The notes under the pieces were generated by a model, which was given only the letters and a program-made list of their open reading frames with translations, was not told where the DNA came from and ran no database searches. Shown here piece by piece: positions 11,033-20,027 of a DNA stretch of 64,000 nt; position 1 is the first letter of the stretch; each line of letters opens with the position of its first letter. The position numbers and the translations under genes are program-made. The stretch comes from Beijerinckiaceae bacterium (GTDB lineage: Bacteria > Pseudomonadota > Alphaproteobacteria > Rhizobiales > Beijerinckiaceae), in NCBI GenBank assembly GCA_947370975.1, contig CANBNG010000005.1:62001-126000 (forward strand). The letters run 5' to 3'.

Positions 11033-12571
11033 ATGGTGGTGCGCGTCGCGACAGTCGCCTTCGAGGGGATCGAAGCCCGCCCGGTGGACGTGCAGGTGCA
11101 GGTCTCGAACGGCAATATTGCCTTCACGGTGGTCGGGCTCGGCGACAAGGCGGTGGGCGAATCGCGCGAGCGGGTGCGCTCGGCGCTGATTGCGGCGGGG
11201 CTCGCCATGCCGGCGCGGCGCGTCACGGTCAATCTCGCGCCCGCCGATATGCCAAAAGAGGGCAGCCATTACGACCTGCCGATCGCGCTCGCCATCATGG
11301 CCGCCATCGGCGCAATCCCGAGCGACGCGCTCAATGGCTTTACAGTGCTGGGCGAGCTGGCGCTTGACGGCTCGATCACGCCGGTGGCCGGTTGCCTGCC
11401 TGCCGCCGTCGCCGCCAATGCGCGCGGCCATGGGCTGATCTGCCCCGCTGAGTGCGGGCCCGAGGCCGCCTGGGCGTCCGCCGAGATCGAGATCATCGCC
11501 CCGCGCTCGCTGATCCAGCTCGCCAATCATTTCAAAGGCACGCAGGTGCTGGCCCGCCCCGCCCCGGCCGTGCGCGCCCAAGGCGTGGCCCAGCCCGATC
11601 TGCGTGACATCAAGGGACAGGAAAGCGCCAAGCGCGCGCTCGAAATTGCAGCGGCGGGCGGTCACCACCTGCTGATGAACGGCCCGCCGGGCGCGGGCAA
11701 GAGCATGCTGGCCGCACGCCTGCCCTCAATCCTGCCGCCGCTCAATCCGCGCGAATTGCTGGAAGTTTCCATGGTCCATTCCGTCGCCGGCGCGCTTGCG
11801 GGCGGCCAGCTCACCGACCGGCGACCCTATCGTGCGCCCCATCATTCAGCCTCCATGGCGGCGCTGGTGGGCGGGGGCCTGCATGCCAGACCGGGCGAGG
11901 TGTCGCTTGCCCATCACGGCGTGCTTTTTCTCGACGAATTGCCGGAATTTTCCATGCAGACGCTCGACAGTCTGCGCCAGCCCATCGAGACCGGCGAGGT
12001 TGCGATTTCACGCGCCAACCACCGCGTCACCTATCCCGCCCGCTTCCAGCTGGTGGCGGCCATGAACCCCTGCCGCTGCGGACATGCGACCGATCCGGGC
12101 TATGCTTGCAAGCGCCAGCCCAACGCCCGCTGCATGGCTCAATATCAGGCGCGACTCTCGGGGCCGCTGCTCGACCGGTTCGACCTTGCCATCGAAGTCC
12201 CGGCGGTCTCCGCCGCCGAACTTCTGCTCCCGCCCGCTGCCGAAGGTTCGGCCGAAGTCGCAGCGCGTGTGGAGCGCGCGCGGGCCATCCAGCGGCAGCG
12301 ATTCGCAGACCTCGGCCTGCCCCATTTGCCCGCCAACAGCGCCGCGCCCGCCCATGTGATCGAGACCATCGCAGCCCCCGACCCCGCCGGACAGAAGCTC
12401 ATTCGCGAGGCCGCCGACCGGATGCGCCTGACCGCGCGCGGTTTCCATCGCGTGCTCAAACTCGCGCGCACACTGGCCGATCTCGATGCGACCGAGCAGG
12501 TGACGCGCATCCATATTGCCGAAGCCCTGTCCTATCGCGGTCAATCCTCCGGCGCAGCGGAGGCGGCATGA
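11033..12571 (+). CDS. comM: ComM/YifB-family Mg-chelatase-like AAA+ ATPase
   Basis: YifB/ComM proteins are hexameric AAA+ helicases; ComM promotes branch migration during integration of transforming DNA. From the ATG at 11033, which has AGGAG about 8 bases upstream, the protein has 512 aa, matching the family. The first ~190 residues form the LonC-like domain (FTVVGLGDKAVGESRERV). Walker A GPPGAGKSMLAARLP is near residue 222, the Walker B region LFLDELPEF near 300, and the C-terminal Mg_chelatase_C domain ends the protein. The frame extends upstream to 10970, but that part looks non-coding. Confidence 0.93.
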   Translation: MVVRVATVAFEGIEARPVDVQVQVSNGNIAFTVVGLGDKAVGESRERVRSALIAAGLAMPARRVTVNLAPADMPKEGSHYDLPIALAIMAAIGAIPSDALNGFTVLGELALDGSITPVAGCLPAAVAANARGHGLICPAECGPEAAWASAEIEIIAPRSLIQLANHFKGTQVLARPAPAVRAQGVAQPDLRDIKGQESAKRALEIAAAGGHHLLMNGPPGAGKSMLAARLPSILPPLNPRELLEVSMVHSVAGALAGGQLTDRRPYRAPHHSASMAALVGGGLHARPGEVSLAHHGVLFLDELPEFSMQTLDSLRQPIETGEVAISRANHRVTYPARFQLVAAMNPCRCGHATDPGYACKRQPNARCMAQYQARLSGPLLDRFDLAIEVPAVSAAELLLPPAAEGSAEVAARVERARAIQRQRFADLGLPHLPANSAAPAHVIETIAAPDPAGQKLIREAADRMRLTARGFHRVLKLARTLADLDATEQVTRIHIAEALSYRGQSSGAAEAA

Positions 12572-12648
12572 GCTGGAAGCTGAGCGGCAAGTGTCATAAA
12601 AGCTTCGGCAAGCTGTGATGTCTCTTGCCTCACAGCGGAGGCGGGACA

Positions 12649-13572
12649 ATGACTCTTTGGGATGTTCAGACAAAGGCGCTGAAACAGGTTTGGGGCGCAG
12701 GACTTGCCGGCGCCATCCGCACCCTGCCTCCGATCAAGTCCCGTACGGTGCGCAATCATGGCACGCTCGATCCCTCGCTGGGCCGCATGGGTGCGCTCGA
12801 AGTGCGCCTCGCCACGACCAAGAAGGACATCCGCAAGGCGCAGAGGCTGCGCTACAAGGTCTTTTTTGAAGAGGGCCACGCGCTTGCCGATCGCCGGTCG
12901 AGCCTTGCACGGCGCGATATCTGCCCGTTTGACCGCATCTGCGATCATCTGCTTGTCATCGATCACGCCGCGCGCAATCGCCTCGGGCAGGTGAAGCCGA
13001 AAGTTGTGGGCGCGTATCGGCTGCTTCGCCAATCGGTCGCCGACGCCCATGGCGGCTTCTACAGTGCGCAGGAATTCGACATTGCCCCGCTGCTGGCGCG
13101 CCATGCGGGCAAGCGCTTTCTGGAACTCGGCCGCTCTTGCGTCGCGCCCGAATATCGCTCCAAAAAATCGATTGAACTGCTCTGGCGCGGGATTGCCGCC
13201 TATATGCAGCATTATCGCATCGACGCGATGATCGGCTGCGCGTCATTTGCGGGGGTCAATCCGCTGGCGCTCGCCTTGCCGCTGAGTTTTCTGCATCATC
13301 ACGCGCAGGCCAGCGGCGAGTGGGCGGCTTCTGCGCTCCCCGAACGCCATGTCGACATGAACATGATGTCGCGCGAGGCGCTCGATCTGCGCCGCGCGCT
13401 CGACGCCTTGCCGACACTGGTGCGCGGCTATTTGCGCGTGGGTGCAAAATTTGGCGCAGGCGCTGTGGTGGACCGCCAGTTTGGCACGGTCGATGTGCTC
13501 GTCATCATGCCGGTAGCCGAGATCGACGCCAAATATCTGGAGCATTTCTCACCTGCAGCACGCGCGGCTTAA
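12649..13572 (+). CDS. olsB: OlsB-type (hemolysin-like, COG3176) N-acyltransferase
   Basis: GNAT-fold acyltransferase of the family containing OlsB, which transfers a 3-hydroxyacyl chain from ACP to ornithine in ornithine-lipid synthesis. From the ATG at 12649 (GGAGG 8 bases upstream) it has 307 aa. The family core runs from EVRLATTKKDIRKAQRLRYKVFF through CDHLLVID to ELGRSCVAPEYR. No olsA neighbour is present, so the substrate is inferred from family. It ends 9 bases from a convergent SDR gene. An in-frame TTG at 12625 is a weaker start. Confidence 0.82.
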   Translation: MTLWDVQTKALKQVWGAGLAGAIRTLPPIKSRTVRNHGTLDPSLGRMGALEVRLATTKKDIRKAQRLRYKVFFEEGHALADRRSSLARRDICPFDRICDHLLVIDHAARNRLGQVKPKVVGAYRLLRQSVADAHGGFYSAQEFDIAPLLARHAGKRFLELGRSCVAPEYRSKKSIELLWRGIAAYMQHYRIDAMIGCASFAGVNPLALALPLSFLHHHAQASGEWAASALPERHVDMNMMSREALDLRRALDALPTLVRGYLRVGAKFGAGAVVDRQFGTVDVLVIMPVAEIDAKYLEHFSPAARAA

Positions 13573-13581
13573 GGCTGACCT

Positions 13582-14454
13582 TCAGAGCCCCTCGCCTGCG
13601 GCATGCAAGGCGCGCAGACCTTCGCGATAGGTCTTGTGCGCAAAGACAAAGCCCAAATCGCGCTTGATGCGCGCATTGGAGACGCGCTTGTTCTCGCCAT
13701 AAAAACTGCGCGCCATCGGGCTGAGTTGCGCGGTGGCAAAATCTGTTTCGGGCGGCGGCGGAACACCCAGAAGTTCGGCGGCAAATGCCACGACATCCTG
13801 AGGCGGCGCGGGCTCGTCATCGGTCACATTATAAATTGCGCCCGGCAAGCCGCCTGCAATACAGGCGTAAATAGCGTCGGCAATATCCTCGACATGGATT
13901 CGATTGAACACCTGGCCCGGCTTGATGAGCCGCTTGGCCGTGCCCTGCCTGAGCGCAACCAGGGCATTGCGCCCCGGCCCATAAATGCCCGACAGCCGCA
14001 AGATATCGAGCGGGACGCCAGCCGCCTCCGCCAGCCTTTGCCAGCCTTGCTCCGCGACAAGGCGCGCATGCGAGCGTTCAGCGACTGGGCGCACCGGCGT
14101 ATCCTCTTCAATCCATGCGCCAGCATGATCGCCATAGACGCCGACGGTCGAGAGATAGACGATGCGTGAAAGCGCCTGCGCCGCAGCTATCTTTTCACCA
14201 AAGACCCGCAGGACGGGATCGCCCTGCGCATCGGGCGGGACGGACAGGAGAATGACATCGGCTTGCGCGATGGCACGCGGCAGATCCACATCGACCTGCG
14301 CATCGGAAAAGACAAGCGGCGTGAGGCCTGGCTGCCTCAAGCGCGCAGCTTTCTCGGCGCTGCGCACGGTGCCTGTGACATTGCTGAAGGCCCCACCATG
14401 GCGCGCAACGAAAGCGGCGGAGGAAAAGCCAAGCCCGAAGATCAGAATATTCAT
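13582..14454 (-). CDS. NAD(P)-binding SDR-family protein, YeeZ-like
   Basis: A 290-aa extended-SDR protein with an N-terminal dinucleotide motif GLGFSS and the family pattern [16 protein letters not shown], close to the E. coli YeeZ group, whose substrate is unknown. The start ATG at 14454 overlaps the queG stop (ATGA), so it is translationally coupled to queG. An upstream extension to 14589 in the same frame is only queG read out of frame. A sugar-nucleotide substrate is possible but nothing in the sequence shows it. Confidence 0.85.
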   Translation of the reverse strand: MNILIFGLGFSSAAFVARHGGAFSNVTGTVRSAEKAARLRQPGLTPLVFSDAQVDVDLPRAIAQADVILLSVPPDAQGDPVLRVFGEKIAAAQALSRIVYLSTVGVYGDHAGAWIEEDTPVRPVAERSHARLVAEQGWQRLAEAAGVPLDILRLSGIYGPGRNALVALRQGTAKRLIKPGQVFNRIHVEDIADAIYACIAGGLPGAIYNVTDDEPAPPQDVVAFAAELLGVPPPPETDFATAQLSPMARSFYGENKRVSNARIKRDLGFVFAHKTYREGLRALHAAGEGL

Positions 14455-15608
14455 GGCGTCTGCACCCGCTCGCGCGCAAACAGCAGCGCATCGTTCCATT
14501 CGCGCGCCACATCCGCGTTGTCTTCGCCAGCATGTTCGCGCGCAAGGGCTTCGAGCGCAAGATGATCGAAGAGACGCCCCGCCGCCCACACCGCCATGGC
14601 GCGCACGTGCGGATCGGGATGGCCGAGATTTTCAATCACACGCGGCCGCAGATGCGCCTGGCCAGAATTGCCGATGGCAACGAGCAGATTGCGCAAGAAG
14701 CGCGCTTGCCCAATGCGCTTGATCGGCGAGCCTGAGAAAAAGGCGCGGAAACCCGCGTCATCGAGGCCAGCCAGCGCATCGAGATCGGGCGCGCGCAAAT
14801 CGTCGCGCGCCTGCAATTTTGCTTCGCGCGCGACCTGCGCAAATTTGTTCCAGGGACAGGCGGCCAGGCAATCGTCGCAGCCGTAAATGCGATTGCCCAT
14901 GGCGACGCGAAATTCGGCTGGAATCGGCCCATGATGCTCGATCGTGAGATAGGAAATGCAGCGCCGCGCATCGAGTTGATAGGGCGCGGGAAAGGCCTGC
15001 GTCGGACAGGCATCGAGGCAGGCGCGGCAGGAGCCGCAATGATCCACTTCAGGCGCATCGGCAGGCAGATCGAGGGTCAGAAAGATCGAGCCCAGAAAAA
15101 GCCAGGAGCCAAAGTCGCGCGAGACCAGATTGGTATGCTTGCCCTGCCAGCCAAGCCCGGCGGCGGCAGCCAGCGGCTTTTCCATCACCGGAGCCGTATC
15201 GACAAACACCTTGAGGCCGAGCGCCGGGGCGTTCTTCGCTTCGCCCGCGATGAAAGAGGCCAGCATTTTCAGCCGTCCCTTCACAAGGTCATGATAATCG
15301 CGATGGCGCGCATAGACCGAGACAGCGCCCTTGTCGGGCTCGGCGAGCACCGCGCGCGGATCGGCATCGGGCCCGTAATTCATGCCGAGCATGATGATGG
15401 AGGAGACCTCCTCCCACAGCACACGCGGATCGGCGCGGCGCTCGGCTGTCTCTTCCATCCAGCCCATGTCGCCATGCGCGCCTTTGGCGAGCCAGGCGTT
15501 CAGGCGTTCGCGGGCATCGGGAATGGCGTCGGGCTTGACGATCCGACAGACGTCGAAGCCAAGTTCAAGGGCGCGGGCGCGCAGGCGCTCCAGAAAGCGG
15601 GCGGTCAG
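14451..15608 (-). CDS. queG: Epoxyqueuosine reductase QueG
   Basis: Cobalamin- and Fe-S-dependent enzyme that performs the last step of queuosine synthesis in tRNA. Two [4Fe-4S] motifs are clear, [16 protein letters not shown] and [11 protein letters not shown], and the C-terminus has HEAT-like repeats ([17 protein letters not shown]). The expected N-terminus (about 14 residues before ELGFD) falls at a CTG at 15608 that overlaps the stop of the preceding GST gene as CTGA, giving 385 aa. No ATG, GTG or TTG occurs in frame between there and an ATG at 15734 that would add 42 unrelated residues. The start is therefore uncertain. Confidence 0.9.
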   Translation of the reverse strand: MTARFLERLRARALELGFDVCRIVKPDAIPDARERLNAWLAKGAHGDMGWMEETAERRADPRVLWEEVSSIIMLGMNYGPDADPRAVLAEPDKGAVSVYARHRDYHDLVKGRLKMLASFIAGEAKNAPALGLKVFVDTAPVMEKPLAAAAGLGWQGKHTNLVSRDFGSWLFLGSIFLTLDLPADAPEVDHCGSCRACLDACPTQAFPAPYQLDARRCISYLTIEHHGPIPAEFRVAMGNRIYGCDDCLAACPWNKFAQVAREAKLQARDDLRAPDLDALAGLDDAGFRAFFSGSPIKRIGQARFLRNLLVAIGNSGQAHLRPRVIENLGHPDPHVRAMAVWAAGRLFDHLALEALAREHAGEDNADVAREWNDALLFARERVQTP

Positions 15609-16300
15609 AAATCGAGGTCCGCATAGACCGGCGAGGGCGTCATCCCCGGCAGCCGGTCGTTCAGAATCCCGCGGAAGGACGGGCGCGATTTCACGCGCGC
15701 GTACCAGTGCTTTGCCGCTTCGTCCTCGCTCCATGGCACGTCGCCCAGGAAATCCACGCTCGAAAGGTGAGCCGCCGCGGCCAGATCCGCATAGGTCATG
15801 CGGTCGCCCGCGAGCCAGTTGCGCGAGCCCGTCAGCCAGCCGATGTAGCGCATATGATAACGGATATTGGCGCGTGCGGCACGCACCAGCTCCATGTCGG
15901 GCGCGCCCCCGCCCTGGGTCATCGGCATTTGGCGCTTGTAGACCTTCTCATTCACCAGCCATTGCGAGACTTCGGCGAAGAATTTCACATTGAACCAGTC
16001 CATCAGGCGACGCACTTCGACGCGCCCGGCCGGATCGTCAGGCAGCAGGCGACGGGGCCCAAGCGCCAGCCCGCGCGTCTCGTCGAGATATTCGGCAATG
16101 ATGCCAGCGCCCGGCACGGCAGGCATATGTGCGCCATCGGTCAGAACCGGGGTGGTGGCCGCGGGATTGAGCAAAAGGAACTCGTGGCGGCGCTCGAAAC
16201 TGCGTTCCTCGATCAATTCGGGCTCAATGCCATATTCACTGAGCGCCACACGGATGAAACGCGAGTGCGGGCAAAGTGGATGGTGATACAATTGCGCCAT
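15605..16300 (-). CDS. Glutathione S-transferase family protein
   Basis: A 231-aa GST-fold protein. The N-terminal thioredoxin-like domain begins [20 protein letters not shown] and contains the cis-Pro segment AATTPVL. The C-terminal helical domain has the N-capping motif [19 protein letters not shown]. The start ATG at 16300 gives the family N-terminus; the open frame to 16582 carries no GST features. It is the first gene of a minus-strand operon with queG and the SDR gene. Substrate is unknown. It diverges from uppP across about 200 bp. Confidence 0.9.
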   Translation of the reverse strand: MAQLYHHPLCPHSRFIRVALSEYGIEPELIEERSFERRHEFLLLNPAATTPVLTDGAHMPAVPGAGIIAEYLDETRGLALGPRRLLPDDPAGRVEVRRLMDWFNVKFFAEVSQWLVNEKVYKRQMPMTQGGGAPDMELVRAARANIRYHMRYIGWLTGSRNWLAGDRMTYADLAAAAHLSSVDFLGDVPWSEDEAAKHWYARVKSRPSFRGILNDRLPGMTPSPVYADLDF

Positions 16301-16502
16301 AATGATCCGGACTGATCCTGCCCCGCGACAGCCACGCCAAAGCCTTGGATGAAAAGGCGGCGCAGTCGAGGTGGAATGATGTTGCGGCCCCGTATAGAAC
16401 CGCAGGGCGCGGGTCACAACCCGAATCGCGCCTTGTGTCTGGCATGTCAGCCATGCAGCCGCGCCCAAGTATAGACAATCCGCCCCGCAGAAGGAGAGAT
16501 GA

Positions 16503-17306
16503 ATGACCCTGCCGGAAGCCCTGAAAGCGCTCGTCCTGGGCGGCATCGAAGGCCTGACAGAATTCCTGCCTGTCTCCTCCACCGGTCATCTTCTCCTCGT
16601 GGGTCATTTTCTCGGCTTCGAATCCAAAGGCAAAAGCTTCGAGGTTCTGGTGCAGCTGGGCGCGATCCTCGCGATCCTGCTGGTCTATGCCAAAAAGATC
16701 ATCTCCATCGTGCTTGGCCTGCGCGACGACCCCAAGGCGCGGCGATTTGTCCTTGCCGTGCTGCTGGCCTTTTTGCCGGCCGCGATTGTCGGCGCGCTGG
16801 CCCATTCGCTCATCAAGGAGGTCTTGTTCAACCCGCTCATCGTCTGCACCATGCTGATCGCGGGCGGGCTCGTGTTGCTGGCTGTGGACGATCTTGCGCC
16901 CAAGCCCCGCTTTGACGACGCCATGGACATGCCCATCGGCACGGCTTTTCTCGTCGGCCTCTGCCAGTGCCTCGCCATGGTGCCAGGTGTTTCGCGCTCG
17001 GGCGCGACCATTGTCAGCGCCATGCTGTTTGGCGCGAGCAAAAGGGCGGCGGCGGAATTTTCCTTCTTCCTCGCCATGCCGACCATGGCCGGGGCTTTCG
17101 CCTATGACCTGTTCAAGAATTACAAGTTGCTGGATTTCAACGACACGATGCTCATCGTCATCGGTTTTGTTGCGGCCTTTATCAGCGGACTTTTCGTCGT
17201 GCGCGGCTTCCTGCAATTCGTGTCGAAACACGGATTCATCTTCTTCGCCTGGTGGCGCATCGTCGTCGGCGTCGCGGGATTGGCCGGCCTTTATCTGACG
17301 CGCTGA
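16503..17306 (+). CDS. uppP: Undecaprenyl-diphosphatase UppP (BacA)
   Basis: Integral membrane phosphatase that recycles undecaprenyl diphosphate to the monophosphate carrier for peptidoglycan and polysaccharide synthesis; extra copies give bacitracin resistance. It has 267 aa. Both family motifs are present: [17 protein letters not shown] at residues 13-29 and [10 protein letters not shown] near 160. About eight hydrophobic segments follow the usual pattern. AAGGAGA lies just upstream of the ATG. Confidence 0.96.
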   Translation: MTLPEALKALVLGGIEGLTEFLPVSSTGHLLLVGHFLGFESKGKSFEVLVQLGAILAILLVYAKKIISIVLGLRDDPKARRFVLAVLLAFLPAAIVGALAHSLIKEVLFNPLIVCTMLIAGGLVLLAVDDLAPKPRFDDAMDMPIGTAFLVGLCQCLAMVPGVSRSGATIVSAMLFGASKRAAAEFSFFLAMPTMAGAFAYDLFKNYKLLDFNDTMLIVIGFVAAFISGLFVVRGFLQFVSKHGFIFFAWWRIVVGVAGLAGLYLTR

Positions 17307-17308
17307 CC

Positions 17309-17548
17309 TTAAGCGGCGCGCTCCAGCCGGTAGCCGACGGCTTCAGCCAAGGCGCAGAGATCGTCGAACCCCAGCCCCTCCTGCCGCGCGAAGCGGCAGG
17401 CGCGATCGCGCAGGTGAAGGGGGAAAGCGCTGGCCCTGGCATCCGCCCCGCATGCAATGGCATGAATAGCATCATGTCGGCGCAACAGAGCCGAGATCAG
17501 GTCACACTCGTCATAGGTCCAGTCGGCAAGATCGACAGGTCCGAGCAT
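17309..17548 (-). CDS. Small hypothetical protein
   Basis: An open frame of 79 codons from an ATG at 17548 (MLGPVDLADWTYDE), or 97 from 17602. It converges on uppP with 2 bases between the stops and lies upstream of no obvious partner; nth follows on the same strand further left in transcription order. The sequence is soluble and helical-looking with three cysteines (CDLISALLRRHD; CRFARQEGLGFDDLCALAEA). I recognise no family. Its codon pattern is plausible for this genome, but it could be spurious. Confidence 0.35.
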   Translation of the reverse strand: MLGPVDLADWTYDECDLISALLRRHDAIHAIACGADARASAFPLHLRDRACRFARQEGLGFDDLCALAEAVGYRLERAA

Positions 17549-17640
17549 CGGCTGCGGCTCCGCGCAAATACGAAAAATTGGAACGTTCAAACACACAAAC
17601 ACACGCCTAGCATGGCATAGGTCGCCTGCGAAGTTAGACC

Positions 17641-18363
17641 TCAGACGAGCTTTTCAGGGGATGTGCACAAGTCTGAAATGATGCAGCGCCCACATTCGGG
17701 TCGCCGCGCCTTGCATACATAGCGCCCGTGCAAAATGAGCCAGTGATGGGCATGGCGCTTGAACTCGGCCGGAATGATCTTTTCAAGGCCAAGTTCGACC
17801 GCCAGCGGCGTCTTGCCGAGCGCCAGGGGAATGCGATTCGAGACCCGGAAGAGATGCGTGTCGACCGCAATGGTCGGCTGGCCAAACGCCATGTTGAGCA
17901 CGACATTGGCAGTCTTGCGGCCAACGCCGGGCAAGGTCTCCAGCGCCTCGCGCTCGCACGGCACCTGACTGCCGTATTTTTCGATAAGGATCTGCGAGAG
18001 CAGATAGACATTCTTCGCCTTGTTGCGAAAAAGCCCGATGGTTTTGACATATTCGCGAATGACATCCTCGCCCAGCGCGACCATTTTTTCCGGCGTGTCG
18101 GCAATGGCAAAGAGCGCGCGGGTCGCCTTGTTGACGCCGACATCGGTCGCCTGCGCCGAAAGCACCACGGCCACGAGCAAGGTGAACGGGTTCACATGTT
18201 CGAGCTCGCCCTTGGGCTCGGGATTGGCGGCGCGAAAGCGCGTGAAGATCTCCTGCACCACGGCCGGACCGACGGGCTTGCGTTTGCCTCTGGGCTTGGC
18301 TGCCGCCGGCTTCTTGGCGGGCAGCGGAGATTTGATCGCGGAGGGGCTCTTTTTCGTGCGCAT
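17641..18363 (-). CDS. nth: Endonuclease III
   Basis: Bifunctional DNA glycosylase/AP lyase for oxidised pyrimidines. It has 240 aa from the ATG at 18363, with a basic Lys/Ala/Pro-rich leader of about 30 residues, common in this order. The helix-hairpin-helix LPGVGRKTANVVLN holds the catalytic Lys, VDTHLFRVSNR holds the catalytic Asp, and the C-terminal Fe-S cluster cysteines appear as C-X6-C-X2-C-X5-C (CKARRPECGRCIISDLC). It diverges from the DUF2244 gene with only about 60 bp between starts. Confidence 0.95.
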   Translation of the reverse strand: MRTKKSPSAIKSPLPAKKPAAAKPRGKRKPVGPAVVQEIFTRFRAANPEPKGELEHVNPFTLLVAVVLSAQATDVGVNKATRALFAIADTPEKMVALGEDVIREYVKTIGLFRNKAKNVYLLSQILIEKYGSQVPCEREALETLPGVGRKTANVVLNMAFGQPTIAVDTHLFRVSNRIPLALGKTPLAVELGLEKIIPAEFKRHAHHWLILHGRYVCKARRPECGRCIISDLCTSPEKLV

Positions 18364-18422
18364 GGCCGCGTTATAAAGGGCAAGAGCGCAATCGCACAAA
18401 CCCAGACCTTGCGAGGCGAACC

Positions 18423-18920
18423 TTGGACGCGTCTTCTCCGGCCCAGACACAACTTTTCAGCGCGCGGCTAACCCCGCACCGGTCGCTTTCGCGCAGGCAT
18501 TTCCACCTGCTGCTCATCATCATCGGGCTCGCGGGGCTTGCCACCGCGCTGCCCTTCCTGCTGCTCGGCGCGTGGCCGGTGGCCGGTTTCATGGGGCTCG
18601 ATGTGGCGCTGATCTATGTCGCCTTCCGGGCAAATTTCCGCGATGCACGCGCTTATGAGGATGTGACCCTGACCCCGCTGGAGCTGCATCTGGCGCGCGT
18701 CAACGCCAAGGGCGCACGCGCGGATTGGCGTTTCAACCCGCTCTGGGTGCGACTTGAGCGCGAGGAAGACGAGGAATACGGACTGCAAAAACTCGCAGTC
18801 GCCTCACGCGGCATGCAAGTCGAGGTCGCCCATTTTCTCGCGCCCGATGCCAAGGCGGAATTTGCATCAGATCTCGCCAGGGCGCTCGCCGAGGCGCGGC
18901 GCGGCCCGCGCTTTAATTGA
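18423..18920 (+). CDS. DUF2244 integral membrane protein
   Basis: A 165-aa protein from a TTG start. It has two adjacent hydrophobic segments (HLLLIIIGLAGLATALPFLLL and the following stretch to about residue 70), then a soluble domain, matching DUF2244 (COG5488). No biochemical role is established. In many alphaproteobacteria the gene sits next to nth, as here. The first M-like alternative is not obvious, so the TTG is kept. Confidence 0.75.
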   Translation: MDASSPAQTQLFSARLTPHRSLSRRHFHLLLIIIGLAGLATALPFLLLGAWPVAGFMGLDVALIYVAFRANFRDARAYEDVTLTPLELHLARVNAKGARADWRFNPLWVRLEREEDEEYGLQKLAVASRGMQVEVAHFLAPDAKAEFASDLARALAEARRGPRFN

Positions 18921-18993
18921 CGCGCAGAGCAGCTTTCGGGTGGCGGGGCACATCGGCTGCGCGCAAGATGACGCCCTGACCCAAAGGCGAGAC

Positions 18994-19875
18994 ATGCAGG
19001 CGCTCGAGATTTCCCCCGTCACCGACGACACGCCGCAGGGCGCAGATTATGCGCGGGTTCGCGCGGCGCTCGAATTTATCGGCGCGCAGGCCAAGCGCCA
19101 GCCGCAGGTGGTGGAAATCGCGGCCCATGTCGGCGTTTCGGCCTCCCATCTCCATCATCTCTTCCAGCGCTGGGCGGGCCTCACTCCCAAGGCTTTCTTG
19201 CAGGCGGTGACGCTCGACCATGCGCGCAGATTATTGCGCGACAAGGCCTCGCTGCTTGAGGCTTCGCTTGAACTCGGATTTTCGGGGCCAGGCCGCCTGC
19301 ATGATCTTTTCGTGACGCAGGAAGCGATGACGCCCGGCGAGTTCAAGGCGGGCGGCGCGGGGCTCTCGCTCGCCTATGGTTTTCATCCCTCCCCCTTCGG
19401 CGAGGCCCTTGCCGTGGTCGCGCCACGCGGTCTTGCCGGCATGGGCTTTGTCGATACCGCCGGGCGCGCAGGGGCGCTGGAGGATATGCGCCGGCGCTGG
19501 CCGCGCGCGACCTTTCATGAAGATCAGGCAGCAAGCGCACCTTTTGTCCGCCGTGCGTTCGAGCCGGACCTGTGGCAGGCAAAGCAGCCGCTGCGCATCG
19601 TGCTGATCGGATCTGATTTTGAATTGCAGGTCTGGCAGGCGTTGCTGAAAATCCCGCTTGGCGCGGCAACGACCTACTCCGATATTGCCGCCGACATTGG
19701 TCGGCCCGGCGCAGCGCGCGCCGTGGGGGCTGCGGTAGGGCGCAACCCGATTTCCTTCGTCGTGCCCTGCCACCGGGTCATCGGCCGCTCGGGCGCGCTG
19801 ACGGGATATCACTGGGGGCTGGTGCGCAAACAGGCGATCATCGGCTGGGAGGCGGGGCAATGCTGCAGGCCTTAG
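18994..19875 (+). CDS. Ada-like helix-turn-helix / methylated-DNA cysteine methyltransferase
   Basis: A 293-aa fusion of an AraC-type HTH (residues ~15-115, with LLEASLELGFSGPGRLHDLF) and an O6-alkylguanine transferase domain with the acceptor-cysteine motif VPCHRVIG near residue 257. It lacks the N-terminal zinc/methylphosphotriester domain of E. coli Ada, so it would repair O6-methylguanine and bind DNA but not sense phosphotriesters the same way. The ATG at 18994 follows AAAGGCGA. Together with alkB at 30.7 kb it provides two alkylation-repair activities in the window. Confidence 0.88.
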   Translation: MQALEISPVTDDTPQGADYARVRAALEFIGAQAKRQPQVVEIAAHVGVSASHLHHLFQRWAGLTPKAFLQAVTLDHARRLLRDKASLLEASLELGFSGPGRLHDLFVTQEAMTPGEFKAGGAGLSLAYGFHPSPFGEALAVVAPRGLAGMGFVDTAGRAGALEDMRRRWPRATFHEDQAASAPFVRRAFEPDLWQAKQPLRIVLIGSDFELQVWQALLKIPLGAATTYSDIAADIGRPGAARAVGAAVGRNPISFVVPCHRVIGRSGALTGYHWGLVRKQAIIGWEAGQCCRP

Positions 19876-19887
19876 GCAGCAGATCTT

Positions 19888-19909
19888 AATTACGTTTATA
19901 TCTGTAATT
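19888..19909. promoter_or_regulatory. AT-rich inverted repeat upstream of ssuA
   Basis: AATTAC and GTAATT flank 10 bases in a short AT-rich stretch that stands out from the GC-rich surroundings, about 30 bases upstream of the -35 element below. The position fits an activator site (for example a LysR-type regulator of sulfur genes), but the regulator is not identifiable here. Confidence 0.4.
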
Positions 19910-19939
19910 TAAAATAATCCACACGTCTGTACGGGCTGT

Positions 19940-19968
19940 TTGACATAAAGAACGCTACGTCCTAGAAA
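19940..19968 (+). promoter_or_regulatory. Sigma-70-type promoter of ssuACB
   Basis: A perfect -35 TTGACA (19940-19945), a 17-base spacer and TAGAAA (19963-19968). The predicted leader to the ssuA ATG is about 50 bases, and GGGAGG precedes the ATG. It is the closest match to the consensus I noticed in the window. Confidence 0.7.
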
Positions 19969-20027
19969 AGAAACACGGCCCGCTTGCGACAGGCAGGGCT
20001 TTCTTTCTTTCAGGGAGGCTTTTGCCC

